18,852 bases of DNA, from contig DFGZ01000348.1 of assembly GCA_002371295.1 (NCBI GenBank), positions 1-18,852 of the forward strand, in the 5' to 3' direction. The stretch is from Oribacterium sp. UBA3737 (GTDB lineage: Bacteria > Bacillota_A > Clostridia > Lachnospirales > Lachnospiraceae). The notes beneath the pieces are model-generated. The model had not been told where the DNA came from. It did not search any database and saw only the letters and a program-made list of their open reading frames with translations. Within the stretch, counting starts at the first letter, position 1. Each line of letters begins with the position of its first letter. Below, one piece after another: positions 7,740-14,859 of the stretch. A program made the position numbers and the translations under genes.

Positions 7740-7775
7740 GAAAAAGACGCCTGCCAAAAAGCAGACGCCTTTTTC
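7740..7775 (+). terminator. Terminator, probably bidirectional
   Basis: GAAAAAGACGCCTGC (7740-7754) pairs with GCAGACGCCTTTTTC (7761-7775) with two imperfect pairs. It has a T-run on the right and A-run on the left. A smaller hairpin AGCGCC/GGCGCT at about 7699-7719 precedes it. Confidence 0.75.
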
Positions 7776-7879
7776 AGGTTGCTGATGCAACCTGAATTGC
7801 CTCGGAGACACCGAGGAGCAGCTTCATGCCTAGCTGCTTACTGCGTAGTACGCCATATTGACCGAAAGGAGGTGGCAAT

Positions 7880-8008
7880 ATGTACATACTCATCGATGAG
7901 GATGGAGTAATCCGCAACGAGTCGAAGTACCGTAATACCCTGGTCCGGTATGCGGAATTCATTGGCTTGACGGATTACACCATCGAGTACGATGAATGGG
8001 GAGCATGA
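7880..8008 (+). CDS. Small acidic protein, unknown function
   Basis: A 42-aa acidic protein (MYILIDEDGVIRNESKYRNT...) found by reading the sequence directly. AAAGGAGGT lies 6 nt before the ATG. It starts with a short strand (YILID), followed by a turn and a probable helix (YRNTLVRYAEFIGL). There is no membrane segment. It is the last small gene before the RNA polymerase gene; the 195 nt between them are structured and include a large inverted repeat. Function unknown. Confidence 0.65.
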   Translation: MYILIDEDGVIRNESKYRNTLVRYAEFIGLTDYTIEYDEWGA

Positions 8009-8203
8009 TCCCCATTACCCTAGCCAATGTTGTTGATTTGTGCATTTCGGTATGTTTCATTATAGCCTGCCGTTTTGCAATAGTCAACAACATTGATCTG
8101 TAACAAGGGGGCGTGAAGCTTCGGCTTCGCGTGCTGACCAGTTGGAACGAGGATAGGCAATAATGCGCTATCCAACTCATCAAACTTTTAGGAGGCCTAT
8201 AAC
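8009..8203 (+). promoter_or_regulatory. Structured leader of the RNA polymerase gene
   Basis: A perfect 12-bp inverted repeat, CAATGTTGTTGA (8025-8036) and its complement (8084-8095), brackets 47 nt. A weak promoter overlaps it (TTGATT at 8033-8038, CATTAT at 8058-8063, 19-bp spacing). Next comes an 8-bp hairpin capped by the very stable C(UUCG)G tetraloop (8112-8119 with 8124-8131). Then GGATAG/CTATCC (about 8152-8174), just before AGGAGG at 8190. The elements suggest post-transcriptional control or mRNA protection of the polymerase gene; this is inference. Confidence 0.5.
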
Positions 8204-11059
8204 ATGAAAAACCTTAATCTCCCTGCCCCTGTCATGAATTTTCCTAGATATCCCGAATATCCGGGAAAACTTCACATGTGCTATTATAAAGCACCCTTGA
8301 TCAATGTCAAGGAGTGCCTTGATAGCAATGAGAAGGAAATGCTTGTCGACATTGAAACGGCAAAAGCAGCTAAATTCTTCATCGAAAAGATGAAAGAATT
8401 TGTTGCATACGAAAAGGAACAGCATACCAGCTTCTACTGCAGCCGCGTCCCGTACACGACGCTTCCTTCTTCTATCATGTTGGATGTGCTCATCCCCACA
8501 AAGGATGGCGCAACAAGCGATATAGCCGATGTCAGCTATGACCTCGGCTTCCGCTTCGGTGGTAAGATGAAAGCGAATGCCGAACCAGGCGAACGCGAAC
8601 TGGCAGAGAAGCTTATTGAAGAAGCTAATACTGTCTTCGTAAAACGGCTTCTCAACCACGGCATCAAAGCCGTAATTGAAGAAGGGCTTGTAAAACAGTA
8701 CAGCTTCTTCACAAGTCCTCCCTCCGGCCTGAAGAAGATGTCTGGGTATTTCCTGTCTTCTGAAGCGTGGAAACTTCCGCGTATTCAGAAGGCAGCATGG
8801 TTTGGTCTCAGCCCGAAAGAGATCAACAGCTTGACAAAGGGGAAAGTTGTGTTCCCCAAGCAGGTAATGCAGATGCGTGGCCTGTTCACGTCTTCGGCAA
8901 TCCCGTCTTCCAAGTTCTTCGGTGATGGGCGATTCATCGATCCGCGTAAGGCGATCGTGATGCCGAAAGTTCAAAGGATCCTCTCTGGCAAAGTCCGCGA
9001 AGTACGCGGCAGGTTTGAGAAGGATCAGCAGGAAGTGTATCGCACGGATCTCGACCGTGCTCTCGCCGATGGACAGAACATCGGCAATCCGATGAAGTTC
9101 GGCAAGTTTGTTGGACAGCTGCGCATGCTCACATTCAAGGGCCTTGACGTATGTTTTGACATCGTCAACTGGGCCAAATATCGTGGAGTAAAACCCATCG
9201 TGAATGACTTCTATAAAGTCAAGCACGATCTCAGCAAGGAGGATTGGGATATCCTCATAACTCTAGACTCTTGGAAGATGGGTAAAGTCTTTAAGAGCTG
9301 GGACGACTGCTGCAACGCTGCTGCAGAAATGGGCATCACAGAATTCTACATCTGCGCCACTAACTCCGTCGAAAAGATGACGGTTAATGTGGCCCGTCAG
9401 TGCTGGAACAGCCTGTTCGCTATCACAAACGAACAGTTGTTTCCGTTCGTGAAGCCTTCAATCGACAAGGTTAACAAGGCCGATACACTGGAAGGAGCTG
9501 CGAAGCTTCTTCGAGAAGACTTCACTGAAGAGATCAGTGACAAAACCGGTATCGCTCAGTGCATCTCAATCGATGAAGAGTTGGTTGGCATTCCGGCAAT
9601 CTGGCGAAAGGTCGCCCAGATCAAAGAAAGCCGCTGGTGCAAAGTTGCTGGCGGTTCTATCAAGCTTCCCGGATGTTCTGCGTATCTCGTAGACGATCCT
9701 GGTCTGGTCTGTGACGGCTGGTTCGGCATTGATGTAAATAACAACTATGCCGGCCTGTTCAGACCCGGAGAGGTCTACATCCCCGACTGCCCTCGTAAAA
9801 GCGGAAAAATATCGCTCCTGCGGTATCCGCACGCTTATATGGAATGGGCGGTCATGGAGCTGAAAAATAATGAATGGCTCCAGAACTGGTTGCCCGATCA
9901 TGTCTGCGTCGTAAATGGTCACGACTTGACACCTCGAATCCTTATGTTCGACGTCGATGGTGACCATGCTACCATCGTGTTCAGCGAAGAACTGGCTAAA
10001 ATTGCTGAACACATGAGGAAACGGTTTAACATTCTTTCCCTCTACTACGACCCTAAGTCAGCAGAGGGAAAACCTGTCGGTGAGACGCGTGAGGCCTTTA
10101 TCGACCAGGCTGTAGAATGCATTGTAAAATGCAAGGCCTACAACATGGTCGGTCCGTACAGCAATATCGTTAGGACTGTATGGACAAAGGTTACTTCGTC
10201 TGCAGAGGAAATGCTCGAGAAGGGACTGGACTGCGTTGCCTGTGACGGCAAGCAGCCAGTCACCGTAAGAACCATGCTGCGCTGCGCTGCGTATGCGGCG
10301 CAAAAAGTCAACGAGGCCGTAGACAGCCAGAAAACATACGCTCTTGATTTCATCAACGAGCAGTTTTCACAGGCCTTCTCCGGCACTCCGTACAATCAGA
10401 GATTCCGTGATCACAGCCCGGTAGAGACTGAAAAGAATCATAGATTTGATTCAGATCACTGGAAGAATTCTCTCCGTCCCATGAACGGAACGGTAGATAG
10501 AATAAGCGGCTTCTGCGAAAAATATTCAGCGCCTAAACTGAAGCTGGACATCGAGCAGCTGAAGCCTGATCTGTCTGCATTCCTTGACAGCAGATATATG
10601 AAGGGTTTTCAGCCTGTGAAAAGCGTTATTTCAGATGATCTTCTCTATGACATGGAATACATCGGCAGAGTCAATACTGCCGAAGGTATGACTATCATGA
10701 GAGATCTTCAGGAAGGCAACGCATCTTTCAGTGACTTGCTTCACGTTCTACATTACATGTACGGTGAGAGCTTCTCGGTGTTCGCAAAGAACTCCGATGA
10801 TGAACTCGAAAAGTCTGCTCATTATGTTGAGCAGATCCGTCGTATCCAGAATGTTGTAGCAGACTACTTCAGACTGGCCGACAAGTATGCTGATATGTCT
10901 TTTGAAGAAGCACTGCATGCAGCTGGCAACTCTGCACTTCGTACTGTGATGACTTTGTCGAAACACAACGACACCATGGACGATAAGTTCATTCTGTTCC
11001 TGTTTGATGTATTCGGCGAGGTCTGGGCAGAGAATGCGGAGAACAATGCTCTTCAGTGA
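8204..11059 (+). CDS. Single-chain two-barrel RNA polymerase (YonO/RdRP-like)
   Basis: A 951-aa protein with the signature of RNA polymerases whose two double-psi beta-barrels lie on one chain, such as YonO of phage SPbeta and eukaryotic RdRP/QDE-1. The catalytic loop is FDVDGDHATIV, with D583, D585 and D587 as the expected magnesium ligands. Before it, LLRYPHAYMEW (R540, P542, H543) sits where relatives have the RNP-x-HPGD stretch. After it come GPYSNIVRTVW (from G650) and NEAVDSQKT (A705, V706, D707, K710), matching the AVD-x-x-K position of the family. The order and spacing of all four match, which makes chance unlikely. The first 450 residues show no motif I can name. It is probably a DNA-directed polymerase for phage genes, as shown for YonO; RNA-templated activity cannot be excluded. 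AGGAGG lies 8 nt before the ATG. A bidirectional terminator follows. Confidence 0.78.
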   Translation: MKNLNLPAPVMNFPRYPEYPGKLHMCYYKAPLINVKECLDSNEKEMLVDIETAKAAKFFIEKMKEFVAYEKEQHTSFYCSRVPYTTLPSSIMLDVLIPTKDGATSDIADVSYDLGFRFGGKMKANAEPGERELAEKLIEEANTVFVKRLLNHGIKAVIEEGLVKQYSFFTSPPSGLKKMSGYFLSSEAWKLPRIQKAAWFGLSPKEINSLTKGKVVFPKQVMQMRGLFTSSAIPSSKFFGDGRFIDPRKAIVMPKVQRILSGKVREVRGRFEKDQQEVYRTDLDRALADGQNIGNPMKFGKFVGQLRMLTFKGLDVCFDIVNWAKYRGVKPIVNDFYKVKHDLSKEDWDILITLDSWKMGKVFKSWDDCCNAAAEMGITEFYICATNSVEKMTVNVARQCWNSLFAITNEQLFPFVKPSIDKVNKADTLEGAAKLLREDFTEEISDKTGIAQCISIDEELVGIPAIWRKVAQIKESRWCKVAGGSIKLPGCSAYLVDDPGLVCDGWFGIDVNNNYAGLFRPGEVYIPDCPRKSGKISLLRYPHAYMEWAVMELKNNEWLQNWLPDHVCVVNGHDLTPRILMFDVDGDHATIVFSEELAKIAEHMRKRFNILSLYYDPKSAEGKPVGETREAFIDQAVECIVKCKAYNMVGPYSNIVRTVWTKVTSSAEEMLEKGLDCVACDGKQPVTVRTMLRCAAYAAQKVNEAVDSQKTYALDFINEQFSQAFSGTPYNQRFRDHSPVETEKNHRFDSDHWKNSLRPMNGTVDRISGFCEKYSAPKLKLDIEQLKPDLSAFLDSRYMKGFQPVKSVISDDLLYDMEYIGRVNTAEGMTIMRDLQEGNASFSDLLHVLHYMYGESFSVFAKNSDDELEKSAHYVEQIRRIQNVVADYFRLADKYADMSFEEALHAAGNSALRTVMTLSKHNDTMDDKFILFLFDVFGEVWAENAENNALQ

Positions 11060-11065
11060 GATGAC

Positions 11066-11093
11066 AAAGGCTGGGCTACAAAGCCCAGCCTTT
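11066..11093. terminator. Bidirectional terminator between convergent genes
   Basis: AAAGGCTGGGCT (11066-11077) pairs perfectly with AGCCCAGCCTTT (11082-11093) around a 4-nt loop, with T-rich flank on the right and A-rich on the left. It ends the polymerase transcript and also the leftward gene, whose stop codon begins at its edge. Confidence 0.85.
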
Positions 11094-11452
11094 TAGTCGT
11101 CTTCATAAAACCACTCGGTAAGCTCGGGATCCCAACCTGGATCTCCGGGCTTAGTCGGTGGATCATCTTCGTAGTCATTGATCGGATATCGTGCTTTGCC
11201 ATTAACATACACACCAGTCTGCAGCTCGCTTATGAGCTTATCATGACTGTTAATGTAGCAGCGATATCTTTGCGGGCGATCAAGTCTTTCTTCGCGTGGA
11301 TCGACTCGCCTGTAGTAACAAGCCTCAACGTTGCGTTTCTTTGCTTCGATCAGGAAAGCATTTGCTCGCTCTATAGTAGTCCAGCATGTATACTTCTTTC
11401 CATCGAGCGTGTAATGCAACGTTGCTTTAGTTATCTTTTTCATTTTTATCAT
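11093..11452 (-). CDS. Small protein sharing a module with the RNase H gene
   Basis: A 119-aa protein on the opposite strand to its neighbours. Residues about 9-46 (from TLHYTLDGKK to RNVEACYY) align without gaps to residues about 179-215 of the neighbouring RNase H protein (from NVSYIINSVK to RNVPAYYT). Both share a strand-turn-strand, then a helix with A-x-AFL and a closing RNV-x-A-x-YY. The C-terminus is acidic and proline-rich. The start is uncertain: the first ATG (11452) and a second one three codons in (11443) both have poor ribosome binding sites. Its promoter must overlap the start of the divergent RNase H gene, only 23 bp away. A role as an RNA or DNA-RNA hybrid binding protein is a guess from the shared module. 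Confidence 0.6.
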   Translation of the reverse strand: MIKMKKITKATLHYTLDGKKYTCWTTIERANAFLIEAKKRNVEACYYRRVDPREERLDRPQRYRCYINSHDKLISELQTGVYVNGKARYPINDYEDDPPTKPGDPGWDPELTEWFYEDD

Positions 11453-11475
11453 CTCATTTCTAGGAGGTTTATTTT

Positions 11476-12648
11476 ATGATAAAAGGATTCATCATTCCAA
11501 ATGTTGTCAAAGAGAATGACGTAGTGATCGGTTTTTCTACGATCATTATAATTGGTCAGAAGACTGTTGTAAAGGACGGTCTTCTGAATGCTACTTACGA
11601 TACTGCACTGATCGCTGCAATTAATGCAGGACTCGAAGCAATCCGTGTTAATGCTCGTGTCACTGTTTTTTGTTTACCACTTGACTACATTCGAATAAAG
11701 TACAAAAACACAGACGACTGTATTGATCAGAACGTAGTAGCCGAATATAACAATCTGGCAATGCAGCATGCGTCCATTGTGTATAGGAAGCTCCCGAAGA
11801 ATTTCGAACTTCCGAAGAAGCGCGAAGTCCCAGAAGAAATCTCAAGAAAGTTCGAAGAGTATGTTGATAATTATTATGAAGCACCGCCTGAAGAAGATGA
11901 AGACGGTGCTTTTTGTTTCGACTATAAAGAGGAGGATGCAACCATGAAGAATTCTATGCCAGCTGTTGCCAATGAACCCGTCGTCAAAAAGGAGGATAAT
12001 ATCGTGAAAGTCAACGTTAGCTACATCATTAACAGTGTCAAGTCCACTAAGGAAGTTACCCTTGAGGAAGCAATTGCTTTCCTCACTCGCGCTGATCAAC
12101 GCAATGTACCGGCTTATTACACAACAGGAAACCAGAGCTTTCTTAATAAGACTGCTCAGGCAATGACGAAGAAGCCTACAGCTCCTGCTCCCGTAAAGGT
12201 TTCAAGTGAAGCAGCAATTCCGACTGTTGAGCTTTGGGTTGATGGCGCATGTTCCAATAACGGCAATGAAAACGCAAAGGCCGGCTGGGGTGCCGTCCTT
12301 TGCTTTGGTGACAAACAGAAGGAACTTAACGGTATCGTCGAAGGAGACCAGACCAACAACCGTGCAGAGATGACAGCTGTTATTGAAGGGCTTGCCGCGC
12401 TTAAGAAGCGCTGCAATGTTCTTGTACATACCGACTCTCAAGTCGTGACTCGTGCGCCTGCGATGATTGAGCGTGGTTTCAAGACTGCAGCCGGTAAGCC
12501 TGCAGCAAATAAGGACTTGCTCGAAAAGCTTGCAATCGAATTCAAGAAGCACGACGTGACTATTCTCAAGGTCGAAGGTCATTCTGGTATCAACCTCAAT
12601 GAAAAATGCGACGCTCTTGCTCGCGCCGCAGTAGCAGCCGCCAAGTAA
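11476..12648 (+). CDS. Ribonuclease HI with degenerate N-terminal RNase H domain
   Basis: A 390-aa protein. The C-terminal domain (about 250-390) is a complete RNase HI that cleaves RNA in RNA-DNA hybrids: D256 (WVDGAC), E298 (NNRAEM), D320 (VHTDSQ), D379, plus H369 in the VEGHSG loop. The N-terminal domain (about 1-110) shows the same strand-helix order, and its ALIAAINAGLEAI (44-56) aligns with AEMTAVIEGLAAL of the active domain. Leucines replace the catalytic E and D (positions 45 and 67), so it is probably inactive. Between them is an acidic linker and a module (about 178-215) shared with the leftward gene. AGGAGG lies 8 nt before the first ATG. Two more ideal in-frame starts lie inside (ATG 11944 and GTG 12004). 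Likely role: primer or R-loop removal in phage replication. Confidence 0.85.
   Translation: MIKGFIIPNVVKENDVVIGFSTIIIIGQKTVVKDGLLNATYDTALIAAINAGLEAIRVNARVTVFCLPLDYIRIKYKNTDDCIDQNVVAEYNNLAMQHASIVYRKLPKNFELPKKREVPEEISRKFEEYVDNYYEAPPEEDEDGAFCFDYKEEDATMKNSMPAVANEPVVKKEDNIVKVNVSYIINSVKSTKEVTLEEAIAFLTRADQRNVPAYYTTGNQSFLNKTAQAMTKKPTAPAPVKVSSEAAIPTVELWVDGACSNNGNENAKAGWGAVLCFGDKQKELNGIVEGDQTNNRAEMTAVIEGLAALKKRCNVLVHTDSQVVTRAPAMIERGFKTAAGKPAANKDLLEKLAIEFKKHDVTILKVEGHSGINLNEKCDALARAAVAAAK
11881..12006 (+). promoter_or_regulatory. Internal hairpin and two nested in-frame translation starts
   Basis: Inside the RNase H gene, GCACCG (11881-11886) pairs with CGGTGC (11904-11909) and is followed by TTTTTG, resembling a weak terminator. 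GGAGG at 11931-11935 lies 8 nt before ATG 11944, and GGAGG at 11991-11995 lies 8 nt before GTG 12004. Both starts are in frame and would give 234- and 214-aa products containing the whole active RNase H. This is the arrangement expected where two genes were fused, or where shorter forms are made on purpose. Confidence 0.55.
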
Positions 12649-12660
12649 CCACACAAGAAC

Positions 12661-12695
12661 GGCTCCGTGCATATTGTAGCACGGAGCCTTGTCTT
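12661..12695 (+). terminator. Rho-independent terminator
   Basis: GGCTCCGTGC (12661-12670) pairs perfectly with GCACGGAGCC (12679-12688), followed by TTGTCTTT. It separates the RNase H gene from the NADAR gene. Confidence 0.8.
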
Positions 12696-12715
12696 TATCA
12701 AGAAGGAGGATAATT

Positions 12716-13345
12716 ATGAAGTTTGAAGTTATTGATAAGTTTGTTGGTGAATATTATTTCCTTAGTAACATGTTCCCTTGCAAGATTGAATACAATGGTC
12801 TTGTGTTCGATTGTGCTGAAGCAGCTTTTCAGGCCCAGAAGAAACCCGACATGGCTCATCTTTTTGTTGGCGTAGATGGATACACTGCCAGAAAAATAGG
12901 AAATGATATATCGATGTCCGCAGAAGATCTTAAGCGTTGGGATCCTGAGACAAAGAAACTTGAAATGCTTTGGGTCTTGCAAAGGAAATTCGAGCAGAAC
13001 CCAGATCTTCTTGAAAAGTTAAATGCAACCGGAGATGCAATTCTTATCGATGAGGACTATTGCGGAGAAGCTTACTGGTTAGCAAATCACGGAAAAGATG
13101 AAGTGAATCTTGGTATTATCCTTGCACTTATACGCAAGGCAACGCTTGTAACAAAAGTAATGGCACGTTATAAAACGAGATATGAAGAATATGTAAAACG
13201 TGAAGAGTTTAGTGGTCTTGAGGCAATCTGGCAGTTGGATTACATAAACTATGAATATAAATATCCAGCTTACACAATTGTTAATGGACATGTTTACAGA
13301 AACAAAGCATGCATAGAATATTGCAATCAGCACAAAGCACAATAA
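12716..13345 (+). CDS. NADAR-domain protein (ADP-ribose N-glycosidase-like)
   Basis: A 209-aa protein with the NADAR/YbiA-like domain in its first 150 residues: YYFLSNMFPCKIEYNGLVFDC, the E-x-x-FQAQK stretch (about 38-45), M-x-x-VLQRKFEQNP, and the closing LATGD-like NATGDAILIDED, followed by YWLANHGKDEVNLGIIL in place of the usual WG-x-GxNxLG. Members remove ADP-ribose from modified guanine in nucleic acids or act on related N-glycosides, and NADAR proteins are antitoxin partners of DarT toxins. In a phage this fits reversal of a host ADP-ribosylation defence, though NAD-linked nucleotide metabolism is also possible. The final 50 residues are an extra basic and aromatic tail. AAGGAGG lies 6 nt before the ATG at 12716; a longer frame from 12689 runs through the preceding terminator. 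Confidence 0.85.
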   Translation: MKFEVIDKFVGEYYFLSNMFPCKIEYNGLVFDCAEAAFQAQKKPDMAHLFVGVDGYTARKIGNDISMSAEDLKRWDPETKKLEMLWVLQRKFEQNPDLLEKLNATGDAILIDEDYCGEAYWLANHGKDEVNLGIILALIRKATLVTKVMARYKTRYEEYVKREEFSGLEAIWQLDYINYEYKYPAYTIVNGHVYRNKACIEYCNQHKAQ

Positions 13346-13368
13346 TTTATCTGTTTTAAGTACAACAC

Positions 13369-13401
13369 GCCACTCCCGGTGCAAAACCGGGAGTGGCTTT
13401 T
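13369..13401 (+). terminator. Rho-independent terminator
   Basis: GCCACTCCCGGT (13369-13380) pairs perfectly with ACCGGGAGTGGC (13386-13397), followed by TTTT. It ends the NADAR gene. Confidence 0.88.
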
Positions 13402-13596
13402 CCTAAACATTAATTCCAATGCACTCACTGGGTGTATTGGAATTAGTGCTTAGGAATTTTCTTTCCTAATGCACTCTTCTCCTGACCCTCCCCCATTGCT
13501 CCTCAGGCGCCACCTTTTGGCGCCTCACTGCTTGTCCCAACTCATGCAAGTCGTGAGGCGCGCCAGAACCAGACAAACTTGCAAGAGTGCAAACAC

Positions 13597-13615
13597 CCCG
13601 CCGCATGGCGGCTGC
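13597..13615 (+). repeat. Repeated 19-bp hairpin element, copy 1
   Basis: CCCGCCGCATGGCGGCTGC, with a CCGCC/GGCGG stem and GCAT loop, occurs here and again identically at 17079-17097. In both copies it is followed closely by AAGC and then an AGCSGTG-like stretch. Confidence 0.7.
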
Positions 13616-13631
13616 ATCAAGCCGTGCACCG

Positions 13632-13660
13632 CTTACTACACTCACCTTGTGAGGGTATCG
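13632..13660 (+). repeat. Repeated 29-bp hairpin element, copy 1
   Basis: A stretch ending CTCACCTTGTGAGGGTATCG matches 16311-16339 with four mismatches in 29; two of them change the loop (TT to AA) and leave the CTCAC/GTGAG stem intact. The following GGGTAT also pairs with a downstream ATACCC-type sequence in both places. Confidence 0.65.
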
Positions 13661-13833
13661 CGCATGCCTGCGAGATGTGCTTCGAAGGCAGCAGATCACA
13701 AGCATGCGAGATACACCCCGTTGTTGGAGGAGTGCTTATTCCAGCGTGCTCGCTGCGGGGCAGCTCGCCGTAAGCGGTGAAGCAAACATCGCTACGACGG
13801 TGCTTACAAAAATACGCAATAGGAGGAGGTCGT

Positions 13834-14061
13834 ATGTTCGAAAAGACCATTGACGGTACGGTCTACACCATTACCCGCGTCAATGGAACAAACAGATACT
13901 ATGAAGGTGAGGTCATTCTCATTCAGGAGAAAGACCATAAGACCTTCACGCGCAAGCTCAGTGAGCTGCGTTACGAATCTCTGAGCTTTCACAGCTATGA
14001 CAGGTCGAAAGCAAACAGAGTAAAAGTCCTGACAAATTATTTAAAGGAGGTCCCCGCATGA
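13834..14061 (+). CDS. Small basic protein, unknown function
   Basis: A 75-aa protein (MFEKTIDGTVYTITRVNGTN...) with a beta-rich N-terminal half and many basic and aromatic residues, compatible with a small SH3-like or OB-like fold, but no family is recognised. GGAGGAGGT lies a few bases before the ATG. The open frame extends upstream to 13777 but that part crosses the structured region and lacks a ribosome binding site. The stop overlaps the next start (ATGA at 14058-14061), so the two are probably translated together. Confidence 0.6.
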   Translation: MFEKTIDGTVYTITRVNGTNRYYEGEVILIQEKDHKTFTRKLSELRYESLSFHSYDRSKANRVKVLTNYLKEVPA

Positions 14062-14270
14062 AAGAGCTCAAGGAAAACATTGCACCAATATTCCTGATCC
14101 TGGTAACCCTAATCTGCACAGCCATCGTAGCATTCAAATTCGGCTTTAACACAGCCGTTGGATCTGCATGGCTTTACAAAGTTGAACACCGTGAAAACTA
14201 CGAAACTGTAGTCATGGAGTTTGATGGTCAGCTTCATGACTACAAATGGTTCTATGAAGACGAATATTAA
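14058..14270 (+). CDS. Small single-pass membrane protein
   Basis: A 70-aa protein with a short charged N-terminus (MKELKENIA), one hydrophobic helix (about residues 9-30, PIFLILVTLICTAIVAFKFG) and a hydrophilic acidic and aromatic tail ending YKWFYEDEY. AAAGGAGG lies 8 nt before the ATG, which overlaps the preceding stop. The tail is likely outside or inside the membrane as a short exposed domain; no lipobox is seen. Role unknown. Small phage membrane proteins can affect lysis or superinfection, but that is not shown here. Confidence 0.65.
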   Translation: MKELKENIAPIFLILVTLICTAIVAFKFGFNTAVGSAWLYKVEHRENYETVVMEFDGQLHDYKWFYEDEY

Positions 14271-14286
14271 TTAAGGAGGTTTCATC

Positions 14287-14469
14287 ATGGCACTTGTCAC
14301 CGTTAAAGCAATTGACTTTCATCAAAAGGAAGTAATGCTCAATGTCCAGTATGATAACAAAGAATCAGCAGAACTCCTGCGCGAACATGCAAAACTGTAT
14401 AGAGACCTTTATGGTCTGAAGAACAAAGCCAAGCAGCTTCCCGGCTACATAACCAGTCATGTCATTTGA
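14287..14469 (+). CDS. Small protein, unknown function
   Basis: A 60-aa protein (MALVTVKAIDFHQKEVMLNV...) with two N-terminal strands and a long amphipathic helix (about residues 25-50) that could form a coiled coil or dimer. TAAGGAGG lies 7 nt before the ATG. It is 16 nt after the membrane-protein gene and is followed by a strong terminator, so 13834-14469 looks like one three-gene unit. Family not recognised. Confidence 0.65.
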   Translation: MALVTVKAIDFHQKEVMLNVQYDNKESAELLREHAKLYRDLYGLKNKAKQLPGYITSHVI

Positions 14470-14473
14470 ATTG

Positions 14474-14510
14474 TAAGGAGGACCGCACAACAGCGGTCCT
14501 CCTTATTTTT
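14474..14510 (+). terminator. Terminator whose stem contains a ribosome-binding sequence
   Basis: TAAGGAGGACCGC (14474-14486) pairs perfectly with GCGGTCCTCCTTA (14493-14505), followed by TTTTT. The left arm is a perfect Shine-Dalgarno sequence, but no start codon sits at the right distance. Confidence 0.85.
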
Positions 14511-14529
14511 CATGAAAGGAGCACATACA

Positions 14530-14781
14530 ATGTTTAAAGTTGTCGTTGCGTTCAACACCCCTATGCCGCAAGAGTATATGTTCATCGACAAAGACAAGGC
14601 AATTGAATTTGCCAAGAAATATCATAACAATGTCAATAATTATGTTGACATCAATGTTTATGAAGAGTCAACACTTGATAATCACATCGATGCATGGCTC
14701 CATAATTATTTTACCATCAAGTATGCAAAAGTATACTCAATAGAAGCAGATGTTCCTGCCGAAGACTACATTCCATTCTGA
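14530..14781 (+). CDS. Small acidic protein, unknown function
   Basis: An 83-aa acidic protein. It begins with a strand (MFKVVVAFN), then a helix (KDKAIEFAKKYHNN), a strand (VDINVYEES) and a helix or strand ending in a tail with PAEDYIPF. The plan resembles a small ferredoxin-like fold, but without homology that I can name. AAAGGAG lies 8 nt before ATG 14530; an ATG at 14512 in the same frame has no site. The hairpin that follows (14784-14832) separates it from the next gene. Confidence 0.65.
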   Translation: MFKVVVAFNTPMPQEYMFIDKDKAIEFAKKYHNNVNNYVDINVYEESTLDNHIDAWLHNYFTIKYAKVYSIEADVPAEDYIPF

Positions 14782-14783
14782 AA

Positions 14784-14832
14784 ATATACCCCACTAAAAT
14801 CTATATAACACATAGAAATTGGTGGGGTATAT
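14784..14832 (+). other. Nested intergenic hairpin
   Basis: ATATACCCCAC (14784-14794) pairs perfectly with GTGGGGTATAT (14822-14832), with an inner CTAT/ATAG pair (14801-14804 with 14812-14815). There is no T-run; it may be a weak terminator or a control hairpin just before the next gene. Confidence 0.5.
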
Positions 14833-14859
14833 CAATAAAAAATAAGGAGAGAAAGAATA

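Larger units (their letters stand above)
13402..13833 (+). ncRNA. Structured non-coding region, candidate RNA
   Basis: About 430 nt without a supported gene. It holds many helices: AATTCCAAT with ATTGGAATT (about 13412-13444); AGGCGCCA with TGGCGCCT near 13506-13527; a GCAT-capped CCGCC/GGCGG hairpin (13598-13611); CTCAC/GTGAG (13641-13653). Then comes a long stem, GGGTATCGCGCATGC (13653-13667) with GCATGCG-A-GATAC-A-CCC (13702-13718), and GTAAGC (13770-13775) with GCTTAC (13802-13807). Two of these elements recur near 16311 and 17079. Either an RNA gene or a long leader of the genes that follow; strand is inferred from neighbours. Confidence 0.45.

Noticed and set aside
8180..9226. 348-aa minus-strand frame opposite the polymerase gene
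   Set aside because: No ribosome binding site, no recognisable motif, and the plus strand codes for a motif-bearing protein.
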